From: Anaeramoeba ignava
Taxonomy: Eukaryota; Metamonada; Anaeramoebidae
Reading direction: 5' to 3'
DNA length: 64,000 nt
Assembly: GCA_028826165.1 (NCBI GenBank)
Contig: JAPDFW010000146.1
Location: forward strand, 1 to 64,000
A program made the translations under genes and the position numbers. The notes below the pieces were generated by a model. The model did not search any database, was not told the DNA's origin, and saw only the letters and a program-made list of their open reading frames with translations. Below, one piece after another: positions 34,201 through 46,419 of this stretch (positions are counted from its first letter, which is position 1; each line of letters opens with the position of its first letter).

Positions 34201-37200
34201 TGAAATATTTTGAGGATTTTGTATTTGTTCTTCTTTTTGTGCTTTTTCAATTATGTTTGTGGGGTTTGTAATGATGTTTTTCTTATTTTTATTTTGGCTC
34301 TGTTTCTTCTTTTTATTGGAACGAAAATACTGCCAAAATTTTAATTTTGATGGTTTATTAGTTGTTTTTTGTTCGTTTTCTCGATTTGTTTTTTTTATAT
34401 TTGATGTATTTTGATTTTGATTTTGATTTTGATTTTGGTTTTGGTTTTGATTTTGATTTTGATTTTGATTTTGATTTTGATTTTGATTTTGATTTTGATT
34501 TTGATTTTGATTAATTTCATTTTCAAAATTATTTGATTCTTTTTTATCTTGATTAGGAAATAATTTTTTCACAATTTTCGGTTTTGATTCTGAAAATGAT
34601 TTGTTTTGTTGAATTGGTGGTCTTGTTATTTTTTTTGAATTTTCTGTTTGTGGAACTTCTAAAGATGGATTTTGAAAGTTTGAATTAAGTAAATTTTGGT
34701 TGCTGGTATATGGATGAAGAAATTGAAAAGGGTCAGATTCCTTTTTTTTTTGTTTTTTAAAATTTGAATTTAAATAATTTGAATTGAATTTAAATAATTT
34801 GAATTTAAATTGAATTTGAATTAAATTTGAATTAAATAATTTGAATTAAATAATTTGAATTAAATAATTTGAATTAAATAGTTTAAAACTTGAATTTAAT
34901 AATTTGAATTTAAATTGAATTTGAATTTGAATCTAAATAATTTAAATTAAATAATTTGAATTAAATTAAATAACTTGAATTAAATAATTTGAATTAAATA
35001 ATTTGAATTTAAATAATTTGAATTAAATAAATTGAATTTGAATTTGAATCTGAATTTGAATCTAAATAATTTAAATTAAATTTGAATTAAATAATTTGAA
35101 TTGAATTAAATAATTTGAATTTGAATTTAATTTAAATAATTTGAATTTGAATTTGAATTTGAAAATGAATTTGAAAATAATTTGAATTTAAATTAATTTA
35201 ATTTTGAATTTAATTTATTTAAATTTGAATTAAATAATTTGAATTAAATAATTTTGAATTGAATTAAATAATTTGAATTTGAATTTAAATAATTTTAATT
35301 TGAATCTAAATAATTTGAATCTAAATAATTTAAATTAAATTTGAATTGAATTAAATAATTTGAATCTAAATAATTTGAATTTAAATAATTTGAATTTGAA
35401 TTGAATTTAAATAATTTGAATTTAAATAATTTGAATTAAATAATTTGAATTTAAATAAATTGAATTTGAATTAAATAATTTGAATTTAATAATTTGAATT
35501 AAATAATTTGAATCTAAATAATTTGAATTAAATTAAATAATTTGAATTAAATAATTTGAATTTAAATAATTTGAATTTGAATTTGAATTTGAATCTGAAT
35601 TTGAATCTAAATAATTTAAATTAAATTTGAATTGAATTAAATAATTTGAATTTAAATAATTTGAATTTGAATAATTTGAATTAAATAATTTAAATAATTT
35701 GAATTTGAATAATTTGAATTGAATTTGAATTTGAATTCAATAGTTTAAAACTTGAATTTAATAATTTGAATTTAAATAATTTGAATTTAAATAATTTGAA
35801 TTTGAATTTGAATTTGAATAACTTCAATAATTTAAATTTAAAACTTGAATTCAATAGTTTAAAACTTGAATTTAAATTGAATTTGAATTTAATAAATACT
35901 TTGTGTTCAATAAGTCTCGAAACTCTTGAAATTGTAAATAAAAGTCTTGAAGCAATTTTTCTTGAATCTTCATATTTTTTCAAAAATTCAAAAATTCTTT
36001 GAATCTCGTCAGTAAAATTTCTACACATTCCACCATTCAAATCATCAGGATTTGTAGAAACCATTATATCAGCAATTGATTGAAGTTTAAGTAATCCTTG
36101 AATTCTTGGATTTGCTTCAAGATCTAAATAATAATCATCATTTTTAATTTGTTTATCTTTTTCATTCATTGAAACAATTTCAAATTTTTCTTGATCTTCA
36201 CTATTTTTAATACAATGTCTTATTTCTTGTGATAAATTTTCTAGTTGTTTATCACAAAGCATTTTTTGTTGTCTTAATCTTTCTTTTAAATCTAAATCTT
36301 CAGTTAAAATACTTCTTGCTGTTAAATCAACATGATCTTCCTTTTTTTTGTTTTGTTTCTTTCGAGAATTTTTTTGAGAACGTTTTGATTTAGAAGCTTT
36401 TTTATTTTTGTTTATATTATTTGCAAATTAGATTATTTTGTTTTTTGAATAATTTTAGAGAAAAGAATATATTACATTTTTTTTCTTCTTTTTCTTTATC
36501 TTCTTTATCTTCTTTGTCTTCTTTATCTTTATCTTTATCTTCTTTATCTTCTTTATCTTCTTTTTCTTTATGTTTATGTTTATGTTTATGTTTATGCTTA
36601 TGTTTATGCTTATTATCATTTAAATTTTGATTTTCATTTTGATTATCATTTTGAATTTGAATTTGATTTTCATTTTGATTTTCATTTTGATTTTCAATTT
36701 GATTATGATTTTCATTTTCATTTGGATTTTCATTTGATTTTCATTTTCATTTTGAATTGGATTTTCATTTTCATTTTGATTTTCAATTTGATTTTCAATT
36801 TGATTTGGATTTAAATTTTCATTTTGATTTAAATTTTCATTTTGATTTTCATTTTGATTTTCATTTTCATTTTCATTTTCATTTTCATTTTCATTTTCAT
36901 TTTTATTTTCAATTTGAATTTCATTTTCAATTTGATTTTCATTTTCATTTGGATTTAAATTTTCATTTTCATTTTGATTTTGAATTTCATTTTGATTTTG
37001 ATTTTGATTTTCATTTTGATTTTCATTTTGATTTTCATTTTCATTTTCATTTTGATTTTCTTTTTCATTTTCATTTTCATTTTCATTTTCATTTTCATTT
37101 TCATTTTGATTTTCATTTGGATTTAAATTTTCTTTTTGATTTTGATTTTGATTTTCAATTTGATTTTGATTTTCATTTTGATTTTCATTTTGATTTTGAT

Positions 37201-37357
37201 TTTCATTTTCATTTTCATTTTTATTTTCATTTGGATTTAAATTTTCTTTTTCTTTTTCTTTTTCTTTTTCATTTTCATTATTTTCTTTTTCTTTAAGAAA
37301 ATTATCAACATTAGTTGAATCAATTTGTTTTTTAAGAAATTTTGGTAAACTTGTCAT
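31217..37357 (-). CDS. IRE/Rim15/MAST-type AGC protein kinase with zinc-finger motif, eight exons
   Basis: Exons 36476-37357, 35900-36396, 33859-34740, 33654-33754, 33404-33545, 33137-33285, 32752-32825 and 31217-32682; about 1,397 residues if one missing base near 36735 is restored. The N-terminus is NQ/NE/KH/KED repeats. Next come a helical region (GGMCRNFTDEIQRIFEFLKK, LLFTISRVSRLIEHK), a second NQ run, a C2HC-like finger CRMCEKVFPPDILEEHSKYC, and a helical linker. The kinase domain follows: SRGAYGRVYLA, YAIKALKKSDI, IVHRDLKPDN, TDFGLSK, a long acidic insert in the activation loop, then IGSPDYLAPEILFGTGHDHR. The finger upstream of a kinase with a GSPDYLAPE loop is the plant IRE / fungal Rim15 arrangement. 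These kinases link nutrient or cell-cycle state to growth. A C-tail with FVPTVQND follows the kinase. Confidence 0.87.
32826..33136. repeat. ATTAAATAAAT repeat intron in the kinase gene
   Basis: Sixth intron of the kinase gene (donor GTAATT at 33136, acceptor TTTTAG at 32826), composed of attaaataaat units of about 11 bp with attatt and ttcaat variants. It splits the glycine-rich loop codons GAYG and RVYLA. Confidence 0.8.
34741..35899. repeat. AAATAATTTGAATT repeat intron in the kinase gene
   Basis: About 1.16 kb between donor GTATTT (35899) and an A-rich acceptor ending at 34741. Units are aaataatttgaatt, gaattt and aaatttg. The longest intron of this gene; frames such as FKFKLLKLFKFKF are not coding. 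Confidence 0.8.
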
Positions 37358-37496
37358 TGATTTTAATTTTAATATTAATTTTTATTAAAAAAAGAAAATA
37401 AAAAAATAAAAAAATGAAAATTAAAAAAAGAAAAAAAAATTTTTCATTAATTGAAAAAAAAAAAGAAGAAAAGAAGAAAAGAAGAAAAGAAAGAAT

Positions 37497-40400
37497 TTAA
37501 TCACTATCAGTATCCTTATTCTGATTATTATCATTATCAATTTCATTTTGATTTTGATTTTGATTTTGATTTTGATTTTGATTTTGATTTTGATTTTCAT
37601 TTTGATTTTGATTTTGATTTTGATTTTGATTTTGATTTTCATTTTCATTTTGATTTTCTTTATCATCTTTTTCATCAAATGTTTGCATAAATTTCTCCCA
37701 TAAACTAACAACATTTCTTTGGAAAGCATGTTGAGACATAGCATAATCCATCAATAAATTTGAGAAATCCTGAGTAATATTTTCCTCAAAAACCTTAATT
37801 TCATTAGTTAAAATAGCACTTGATTTTGAATAAGAATTTCGAATTTCCTCCAAATTTTTCTCTGTTTTAATCAAATCATCCTGTGCCTTCTGTTCCTTAC
37901 TACCTTGCCCGGCCAATTTTTGGTATTTTGTTTTCTTTGATTCGTAATCCTTATTGGTTTTGAGATATTGAGTGAATATTTTCTCATAATGTTGATAAGA
38001 AGGTTTGCAACCATGAATTTGAGTTGAATATTCTTTAATCGGTTCTTCAATTGTGATTGTTTCTTGGTTTGCCTTTTCCTGGAAGATCTCTGAGATTTCG
38101 CCAAAAGTTTGATTCAAAGCCTTCCAAAACGGTTGTGGAGAGTCTGTCTGGAATTTTCCTACAACATCATTGATATGATTTGGGAAATTCTTATAGACGT
38201 CTGAAAGGGAAGATTTGATTGCAATTAAATCTGACATGATTTTTGTCAGTTTTTCAGTTGATTTCTCAAGATTTGACAGCTCCTTTCTTTTCTGGTTGAT
38301 ATACTCAGCATCGCTTTCTGTGTGTTCGTTTAGATATATTGTCAAACTATCTTCCAATTCAGTGTTTTTTTCTTGCATTGATTTCTTCTTGTTTTTCTTT
38401 TGTTTTTGAAGAACCTCTGAGGATTCAATTTGGAAGAATAAACGGAAACTTCGTGTTTGACAAAGAACATCGTGATTTGCTATTCTGTTCAAAAATCTTT
38501 CCAATGCTCTTCGTCGATATTCAACAAACTCATCTTTGAATCGATTCCGAACTTGTTTTGTCGGTGCTGAAGGAATTATAAAATCTGGGATCTCTTCGAC
38601 TAACGATTGCTGCAGCCAGTCGAAGTCTTTGTATCTTCTTTTGATTGTTTCTGAGGTTCCTGTCGAAGTTGTTCTAAAGCTTATTGAATATTCTGTGTGT
38701 TGATTCCGTCCTTTCCCAACCTTTGTTGGCTTCGATACTGAGATATCGAAATATGGTCCTTTGTTTTCTGTGTTTTTTTTCGGTTCATTTAGGAAAGACT
38801 GAAGTAGTTCCTTTTTCTTGTTTTGTGTCTCCTTTTCTTCTTCTTTATTTTCTTTGCTTTTTTTTGGTTCTTCTTTTTTTTTCGAATTTTTTTCTTTTGT
38901 TTTTTTGTCTTCTTTTTCCTTTTTGTTTTTTCTTCCAAAATGCAAAAAGGATTTTTTTTTCTTTTGTTTTGTTTCAGTTTCTTGTTTTTTTGCTTTTTCT
39001 GTTTCTTTTGTTTCTTTTGTTTCTTTTTGCTTTTCTGTTGATTTTTTTTCATTTTCATTTTTATTTTTGTTTTTTGTTTGATTTTGTTGTTTTTCATTTT
39101 CTGTATCCATTTTCATATTTTCTTCTTTTTTTTGGCCTTTTTTATGTTTTTTTTGTTCTCCTTCTTTTTCTGTTGTTTCTGTTTTTTTTTTTCTTCGAAT
39201 TTTTTTTATTCTTCTTTTTTTCGGTTTTGTTTTTTTTGAAGAATCATGTTCATCATTTTCTTCCAAACTAACACTATGTAATTCTTCTGTTTGTTTTGGA
39301 ATTGGTTCTTTTTTTGGTTCTTTTTTTGATTCTTTTTCTGATTCTGATTCTGATTCTGATTTTGATTTTGATTTTGATTTTGATTTTGATTTTGATTTTG
39401 ATTTTGATTTTGATTTTGATTTTGATTTTGATTTTGATTTTGATTTTGATTTTGATTTTGATTTTGATTTCTTTTCAATTTCTTTTGATTTTGAATATAT
39501 ATCTCCTTTTTGAATTCCTTCTTTGATTTTAGATTCCAAACCTTGTTTTTCTGTTGGTTGTTTAGCTTGGCTAAAAAATAAATGGAAAATATTTAATTTA
39601 TATTTAATTTAATTTTTATATTTTATTTTTTTTACAAATTGGAAAGTTCTCTATAACATTCAGATAAATATGTTATCATTGATAATCTTTCAGGATTCAT
39701 CAAAACAAGATCTTCAGCATCAAGAAGACGAGCAATTCCAAAATGTTCTTCTGCTAAATCAAAAGCCAAATTTAAATTTCCTATTTTATCATTCTAAAAA
39801 TTAAAATTAAAATTAAAAATTAAAATTAAAATTAAAATTAAAATTAAAATTAAATTCAAAATTAAATTCAAAATTAAAATTAAAATTAAAATTAAAATTA
39901 AAATTAAAATTAAAATTCATTTATAAAATTAAAATTAAAATTAAAATTAAAATTAAAATTAAAATTAAAATTAATATGAAAATTAAAATTAAAAATTAAA
40001 ATTAAAATTAATATTAAAATTAAAATTAAAATTAATATTAAAATTAAAATTTAAAATTCATTTATAAAATTAAAAATTAAAATTAAAATTTTACAGGATC
40101 TAATTTATCAAAATCAAATAAACTTGGATCGTGACGATGAATTAATGCACAAAATGCTAATCCATCTCTCCAACTTTTATATAATTTTTGAATTGGGAAA
40201 AAAAATGTGAAAAATTTTTTTTTGAAATAAATCTTTTTTTTTTTTGAATAAAATTACCTTGAAGTAAAATCTTTTACATTCACATTTTTATATCCTTGTG
40301 TCATTTGTTTACACCAAAATAAAATGGCATCTTTTCCAGTTAATTTTTTTGGTTTCTAAAATAAATAAATAAATAATAAATAAATAATAAATAAAAAGCA

Positions 40401-40781
40401 AAAAAAAATTTTTTTCTTTTTTAATTTTTTTTTTTCAAACTGAAATTTGATTCATTTGTTTTGGTTGTTGTTTTTCAACAAAATTATTTGATTTCTTTTG
40501 ATTTGACTTATTAATTTGAGGAGAAAAATCACCATCCAAAAGTGAAATTTGTTTATTTTGAACTCCTTGTGATTTAGAAGGTTTATTTGATTGATTTTGT
40601 TTTGAAGTGTCAATATCATCTTCAAAACTAATTAATAAATCAGACTAAATTATAATTTTTTTTTAATAAATAATAAATAACAAATAATAAATAATTTTTT
40701 TAATAAATTGAAAGAATGAATAAATAATTGTGTATTTTTTTTGTTTTTGTTTTTATTTTTAGATAAAACCTTTTGAGCCAT
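37497..40781 (-). CDS. CH-PX-BAR protein (sorting-nexin-like with calponin-homology domain), six exons
   Basis: Exons 40770-40781, 40441-40644, 40258-40355, 40095-40173, 39636-39793 and 37497-39570, all in phase, giving 874 residues. After MAQK and a polar lead, a type-3-like CH domain runs over exons 3-5: [68 protein letters not shown]. The last exon has an SK-repeat and charged region, then a PX domain ([36 protein letters not shown]) and a helical C-terminus of about 240 residues with SNX1/Vps5-like BAR features, ending in NQ repeats. PX-BAR proteins bind endosomal phosphoinositides and shape tubules; CH may link to actin. The first exon of four codons and its GTTTTA donor are the least certain part. 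Confidence 0.86.
39794..40094. repeat. AAAATT repeat intron
   Basis: Intron 4 of the CH-PX-BAR gene, almost pure (AAAATT)n with four short interruptions of tcatttataaaatt type. Donor GTAAAA at 40094, acceptor TTTTAG at 39794. Confidence 0.82.
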
Positions 40782-40966
40782 TAATTAGAAAAAAAGAAAA
40801 AAATGAAAATAAAAAATAAAAAATGAAAAATTAAAAAATTATTTTATTAAAAAACAAATCTTACTTTAACACTCATTAATTTTTTGTCAACTAAATTAAT
40901 GGAACATCTTTTTTTTTTATATCAATTAATATTATTCAAACAAAAAACAAAAAAAAAACAAATTGA

Positions 40967-43900
40967 TTAAAATTTCCCTTTTTGTTTTTCACAATCACGA
41001 GACATTACCATTAATTTTGCGAATGTAATGATAGGAAATTTTGAAATATAATTTTGAATTGAAGGAACAGCTTGAAAGTTAAAAGGAAATCTTTGGAAAA
41101 TTGATATTGAATCAACAAGTTTGAATTGAGCAACAAATTTTTCAATTTTGATCCGATTTTGATCATCAAGAAATTGAGAAGAATTTTCCATTTTTTTGAT
41201 ATCATTAAAAAAATGTTGAAGATAAGGAACACAAGGAGGAACCATTTCTTTATAACGGTCTTTGTATTGAGATTTTAAAGAAAGTTCATTGAGTTCGGAT
41301 TTCAAATCATTTAATATTTTGCGGTGTTGTTTGCCAATACTCGATAAAGTTTTTTTCAAACGAAGAATTGCTTCATGATCCAAGGCATCAAGAATTTGGG
41401 ACAAAGTTGCGAAATTTTTCATTTTGCGGCAGTGATACGCAATTGTGATGATGCTTTTGATACATCTTGATCTTTTTTTGAGTTTTGAATTCTTGATAAT
41501 TTGGAAAACAATCCAAGTGACGAAACTATCATAATGTTTGTGATACAATAAAATATTTCCAATTTCTTTTTCCTGGATTTTCTCGGTTGTTTCGTGAATA
41601 GCCCATTTGTAAAACTCAATAGAAGTTATTTTGACAGAAGTAAGAGAACTCAATCAAAGTTAATTGCCTTGCGATTTCTTGAGGATCATTTTCAAACAGA
41701 ATTTCGTTTTGAAACTTTGATTTTTTATTTAGAATAATTGGTTGTGGAATCTGTGGGAAGAGATCATCCATAAAACTGGGGATTATCAAAGGGATCCACA
41801 ACCCAAGTCTCGTGCCAAGGCTTGTGTTTGAGTGTTACAAACCCGTTCATCACGAGACAATAGTAATGCCATCCTTCGTTATTTGATTTGATATCATTAT
41901 CAATGATTTCTTTGATTTCGTTGTCCAATACCCACGAGTCGTACCAATTTGGGTTTTGTTTTTTCACTAAATCTTTTGTTGTTTCTTCAATTTCATTCTG
42001 TTTGTAATCCTTCAACTGGTCTAATAAAGCGTATTTTATTGTTAATACTTCTTTTTCATATATTTTCTCGTTTTTGATCACAAATTGTTTTAATAATTCG
42101 AAAAGTTTGTTTTTCTGAAAGATATTGTCTTCTTTCGAAGTTTTCTTGATTTGGCTTTTCACTTTGTGGAATGTTTTCCTATTCCATGTGACTGCTGATA
42201 ATTTGCTTTGTGCTTTGTGGGCATTTGTATCAAAATCCAAAATGGAAACAGTTTTCTCATTTTTAATATTGGATTGCTTTGTTACTTGTTGAAGAGAAGA
42301 TTTATGTTGTAATTCTTCAGTATTTTTAGTGATTAAATTACCGATAGATAATATTTTTGGAAGTTTCTTTGTAGAAGATGTTATTTTTTGATTTTGATTT
42401 TGATTTTGATTTTGATTTTGATTTTGATTTTGATTTTTATTCTCGTTTTTGATTTTTTCAATTTTTTGATCGACTTGCTCTGATTTTTCCATTTCCTTTT
42501 TCAATTCAAAACTCTTTCTTGTTTTTCTTCTTGATGAACTTCTTCTTCTTGCCATATGAAAATCTGTTTTGTGATCTAGCAAATGATCAGCTTGCTCGTT
42601 ATAAATGGCCTCAAATTCGTCTGAATGGTAAATACGTTTTTCGTCTTGACTTTTGTATTTAGTGATCCAATCACTGATGATTTTGATTTTTTGATGGTAT
42701 TTATTCAGCTCAAACCACGGTAACTCATTCAATGTGTTCCAGTTGAAAATTGGAGTATTCGGGCAATTTGATGGGTTTTCCTTTTGGAAATCGGCAAAAA
42801 CTTCATATATCCATATCACAACCATAATTGCAATTCTCACACGAATAAATTTCTGTTTGTTTTGTGTGTTGGCTTCAAAAAAAATGCATGAATCAAGAAA
42901 GTTCTGTGAGTTTTCAAAAACATCAATCAATTTGGATAAAAACTGTTTTTTTGACATGAAGTTTCTGACAAGCCAAATAAAATAGACGCACAATTGATAA
43001 TCAAATTGGGCTCCAGTCAGAAATCTTTCAAGAAGCTTATCGAACGTGCCGTCGATGATTTTGGGGAATTTTTGTCCAGGAAAATACTTGACCCGAATGA
43101 GTTCCGAATCTAACAAAACTTGTTGACATTGTTGGAACCCTTTTTCCTTTGCAAGTTCAAGAGGGGTTAAATCATCGTAATCCTTCAGGTTTTTATTGGC
43201 TCCATATTCTATCAAAACTTTCAAGAATTTCGGGTCATTTTGAAGCACTGATTCGTGAAGAACTGAATGTCCTGTGAAATAGTCGAGTTGTTCAATATCT
43301 GCTAATTTGTTTAATAAAAGAGTGAATGATTTCAAGTTTCGACTTGCAACAGCAGCAATAATTGGGTTTGAATACATATTATTTAAAAAACTAAATGATT
43401 TGCATAATTCTTGATGTATTATTTTCTGTGATTTTTCTTCAAGGTTCATTTTTTCTTCAATTTCCTTTTCTTTTTTTTTCAGAAAATTGATTAGATTTGG
43501 TGAATCAACGTTTGCTCCTTCGTCTAGTAATTGTTGGAATGTTGTTTCGTTGAAAAAATAGATTGAATTTATTAATGCAAAATCAATTGCGAGAAATAGG
43601 AATTCAAATTCTTGTTTTAATGAAATGAGTTTTAATGTTGTTCGACTTTTTAAGTCTCTTTTAAAAATATCTGCATTTCGATCCAAAAGAAGGAGGAATA
43701 TGTTAAGATTTTTTTGTTTTGCTGCGATATGTAAAGGCTAACAACAGATTTTATAAAATAATTTTATATTTAATTTTATAAAATAATTTTATTAATAATT
43801 TAATATATAATTTTATAAATAATTTTATAAATAATTTTATGAATAATTTTATAAATAATTTTATATTTAATTTAATAAATAATTTTATATTTAATTTTAT

Positions 43901-45916
43901 ATTTAATTTAATAAATAATTTTATAAATAATTTTATAAATAATTTTATAAATAATTTAATAAATAATTTTATATTTAATTTTATATTTAATTTTATATTT
44001 AATTTTATAAATAATTTTATATTTAATTTTATAAATAATTTTATAAATAATTTAATAAATAATTTTATAATTAATTTTATATATAATTTTATAAATAATT
44101 TTATAAATAATTTTATAAATAATTTTATATTTTATAAATAATTTTATATTTTATAAATAATATTATATTTAATTTTAAATTTCGACAAACAGTTCTTCCT
44201 TTATCATCTTGTATTTCAGTATTTGCTTTATTATTTAAAAGTAATTGAGTCATTTGCAAATCAGAATTCATAACTGAAAAATGAAGTGCACAACTTCCAG
44301 AATCTATTCTTGTATTAATTGAGGCTTTTTGTTGAAGAAGAAATTTAACAGTATTTAATTTTTTATTTTTTGTTGCTAAATGCAAACAAGTAAATCCATC
44401 ATTATCTTGTACATCAATATTAGCTCCAGCTCGAAGCAAAATTGAACAACAATCATTGTATCCATAAAATGCTGCAAAATGTAATGAATTCCATCCATTT
44501 GCTCGTGTTTCTTTTACTGATACCCCATGTTCTATTAATAATGAAATTATATTCGGATTTCCATTTTTTGCTGCAATCATCATTGGTGTTTCATCAACAT
44601 TAATTGACTATTTATTATTATATTTAATTTTATATTTAATTTTATATTTAATTTTATATATTTAATTTTATATTTAATTTTATATTTAATTTTATATTTA
44701 ATATTATATTTAATTTTATATTTAATTTTATATTTAATTTTATATTTAATTTTATATTTAATTTTATATTTAATTTTATATTTAATTTTATATTTAATTT
44801 TATATTTAATATTATATTTATATATTTTAATATTATTTTATTTTATATATTTATATTTAATTTTTATATATTTAATTTTATTTTAATTTTATATTTTTAT
44901 ATTTAATATTATATTTAATTTTATATTTAATATTATATTTAATTTTATATTTAATATTATATATTTAATTTTATATTTAATTTTTATATTTTAATTTTAT
45001 ATTTAATTTTATATTTAATATTATATTTAATTTTATATTTAATATTATATTTAATTTTATATTTAATTTTATATTTAATATTATATTTAATTTTATATTT
45101 AATTTTATATTTAATTATTATATTTAATTTTATATTTAATTTTATATTTAATATTATATTTAATATTATATTTAATTTTATATTTAATATTATATTTAAT
45201 TTTATATTTAATTTTATATTTTATATTTAATTTTATATTTAATATTATATTTAATTTTATATTTATTTTTATATTTAATATTATATTTAATATTATATTT
45301 AATTTTATATTTAATATTATATTTAATATTATATTTAATATTATATTTAATTTTATATTTAATTTTATATTTAATTTTATATTTAATTTTATATTTAATA
45401 TTTAAATTTAGTTGTAAATGTTTCGCAAAAAACAACCAAAGAAAAAAAAGAAGAAAATACTTTAATTTTAGCACCAAAATCAAGTAAAGTTTGCAAGCAA
45501 TTATGGAAACCGAATCTACAGACATAATGAATAGGGGAAAGACCAATATCATTTTCACAATCAGGATCAGCACCTTTTTGAAGCAATTGTTTGCACAATT
45601 CTGAAAGACCTCTTTGGGAAGCAATATGAAGAGGGGTCCAACCCATTTCGTTTTTTGAATTAGTATTCATTCTGTAAGATAAAAGCACTTTTTGACAGTT
45701 GATATCGGGAAAATTACTTAAGCAACTGTAATGCAATGCTGTGTCGCCTGTTATGCTTTTTGTATGCAATAAATCCCGTTTTATTGCCGTTGATCTTAAT
45801 GCGGCCGTTATGATTTCTGAATCGGATTTCATACTCGCTTCCCAAAGAATTGGATTGCTTATTTCACTCACAAATTGTTTGCTTCCTTTTGTTAAGGTTT
45901 TGTTTTTTTTCCACAT
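40967..45916 (-). CDS. Ankyrin-repeat Ras guanine-nucleotide exchange factor
   Basis: Exons 45461-45916, 44191-44607 and 40967-43737; about 1,210 residues. Exons 1-3 carry around ten ankyrin repeats (MGWTPLHIASQRGLSELCKQ, NGWNSLHFAAFYGYNDCCSI; the GRT codons of exon 2 join PLHIAAKQKN of exon 3). A RasGEF N-terminal module follows (GTFDKLLERFLTGAQFDYQL), then an NQ run, a region of unknown fold, and a CDC25-type RasGEF domain (DPQEIARQLTLIEF, SRCIKSIITIAYHCRKMKNF, PPCVPYLQHFFNDI). It would load GTP on Ras-family proteins, with ankyrin repeats supplying the partner. Two single-base frame changes lie near 41770 and 41635, inside the join between the N-terminal part and the catalytic domain. Introns 1 and 2 are repeat-expanded. 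Confidence 0.84.
43738..44190. repeat. AATAATTTTATA repeat intron in the RasGEF gene
   Basis: Intron 2 of the RasGEF gene, units aataattttata and tttaattttata (12 bp). Donor GTTTGT at 44190, acceptor TGTTAG at 43738. It encodes NNFIFNF-type shadow frames. Confidence 0.82.
44608..45460. repeat. TATTTAATTTTA repeat intron in the RasGEF gene
   Basis: Intron 1 of the RasGEF gene, about 850 bp of tatttaatttta and tatttaatatta units of 12 bp. Donor GTATTT at 45460, acceptor AAATAG at 44608. Related to but distinct from the motif of intron 2. Confidence 0.82.
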
Positions 45917-46419
45917 TTTTGTTTTTTGTTTTTTTTTTGTTTTGTGATTTGATTGTAAAAAAAAAAAAAGAACTAAAAAAATGATTTTTTTTTTTTCGAT
46001 CTTAAATTAAAAAAAATTTTTTCAAAAGATTTTATTTTTTTATTTAATTTGATTTTTAATTTGATTTTTAAATTGATTTTTAATTTGATTTTTTTAAGAA
46101 TTTTAGATTGAATTTTAAATTGAATTTTTAATTTGAATTTTGCCTTTTTTTTTGCTTTTAATTAAAAATTTTTTGTTTTAATTTGAATTTGGAATTTATT
46201 TTTAAAAAAGAAAAAAAAATTAAAAAATCGAATTTCTTTTTTGAATCAATCAAATTTTATTAACAAATCCAAAATAAAAAATTAGATTTGAAATTAGATT
46301 TGAATTTGAAATTAGATTTGAATTTGAATTTGAAATTGAATTTGAAATTAGATTTGAATTTGAATTTGAAATTAAAATTAGATTTGAAATTGAATTTGAA
46401 ATTAGATTTGAATTTGAAA
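45917..46419. other. AT-rich spacer with GATTTGAAATT repeats
   Basis: Upstream region of the RasGEF gene and 3' flank of the stomatin-like gene. Part 46280-46420 is a gatttgaaatt/gaatttgaatttgaaatta array that reaches the stomatin stop codon; part 46040-46130 has ttaatttgattttt units. No gene seen. Confidence 0.55.
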
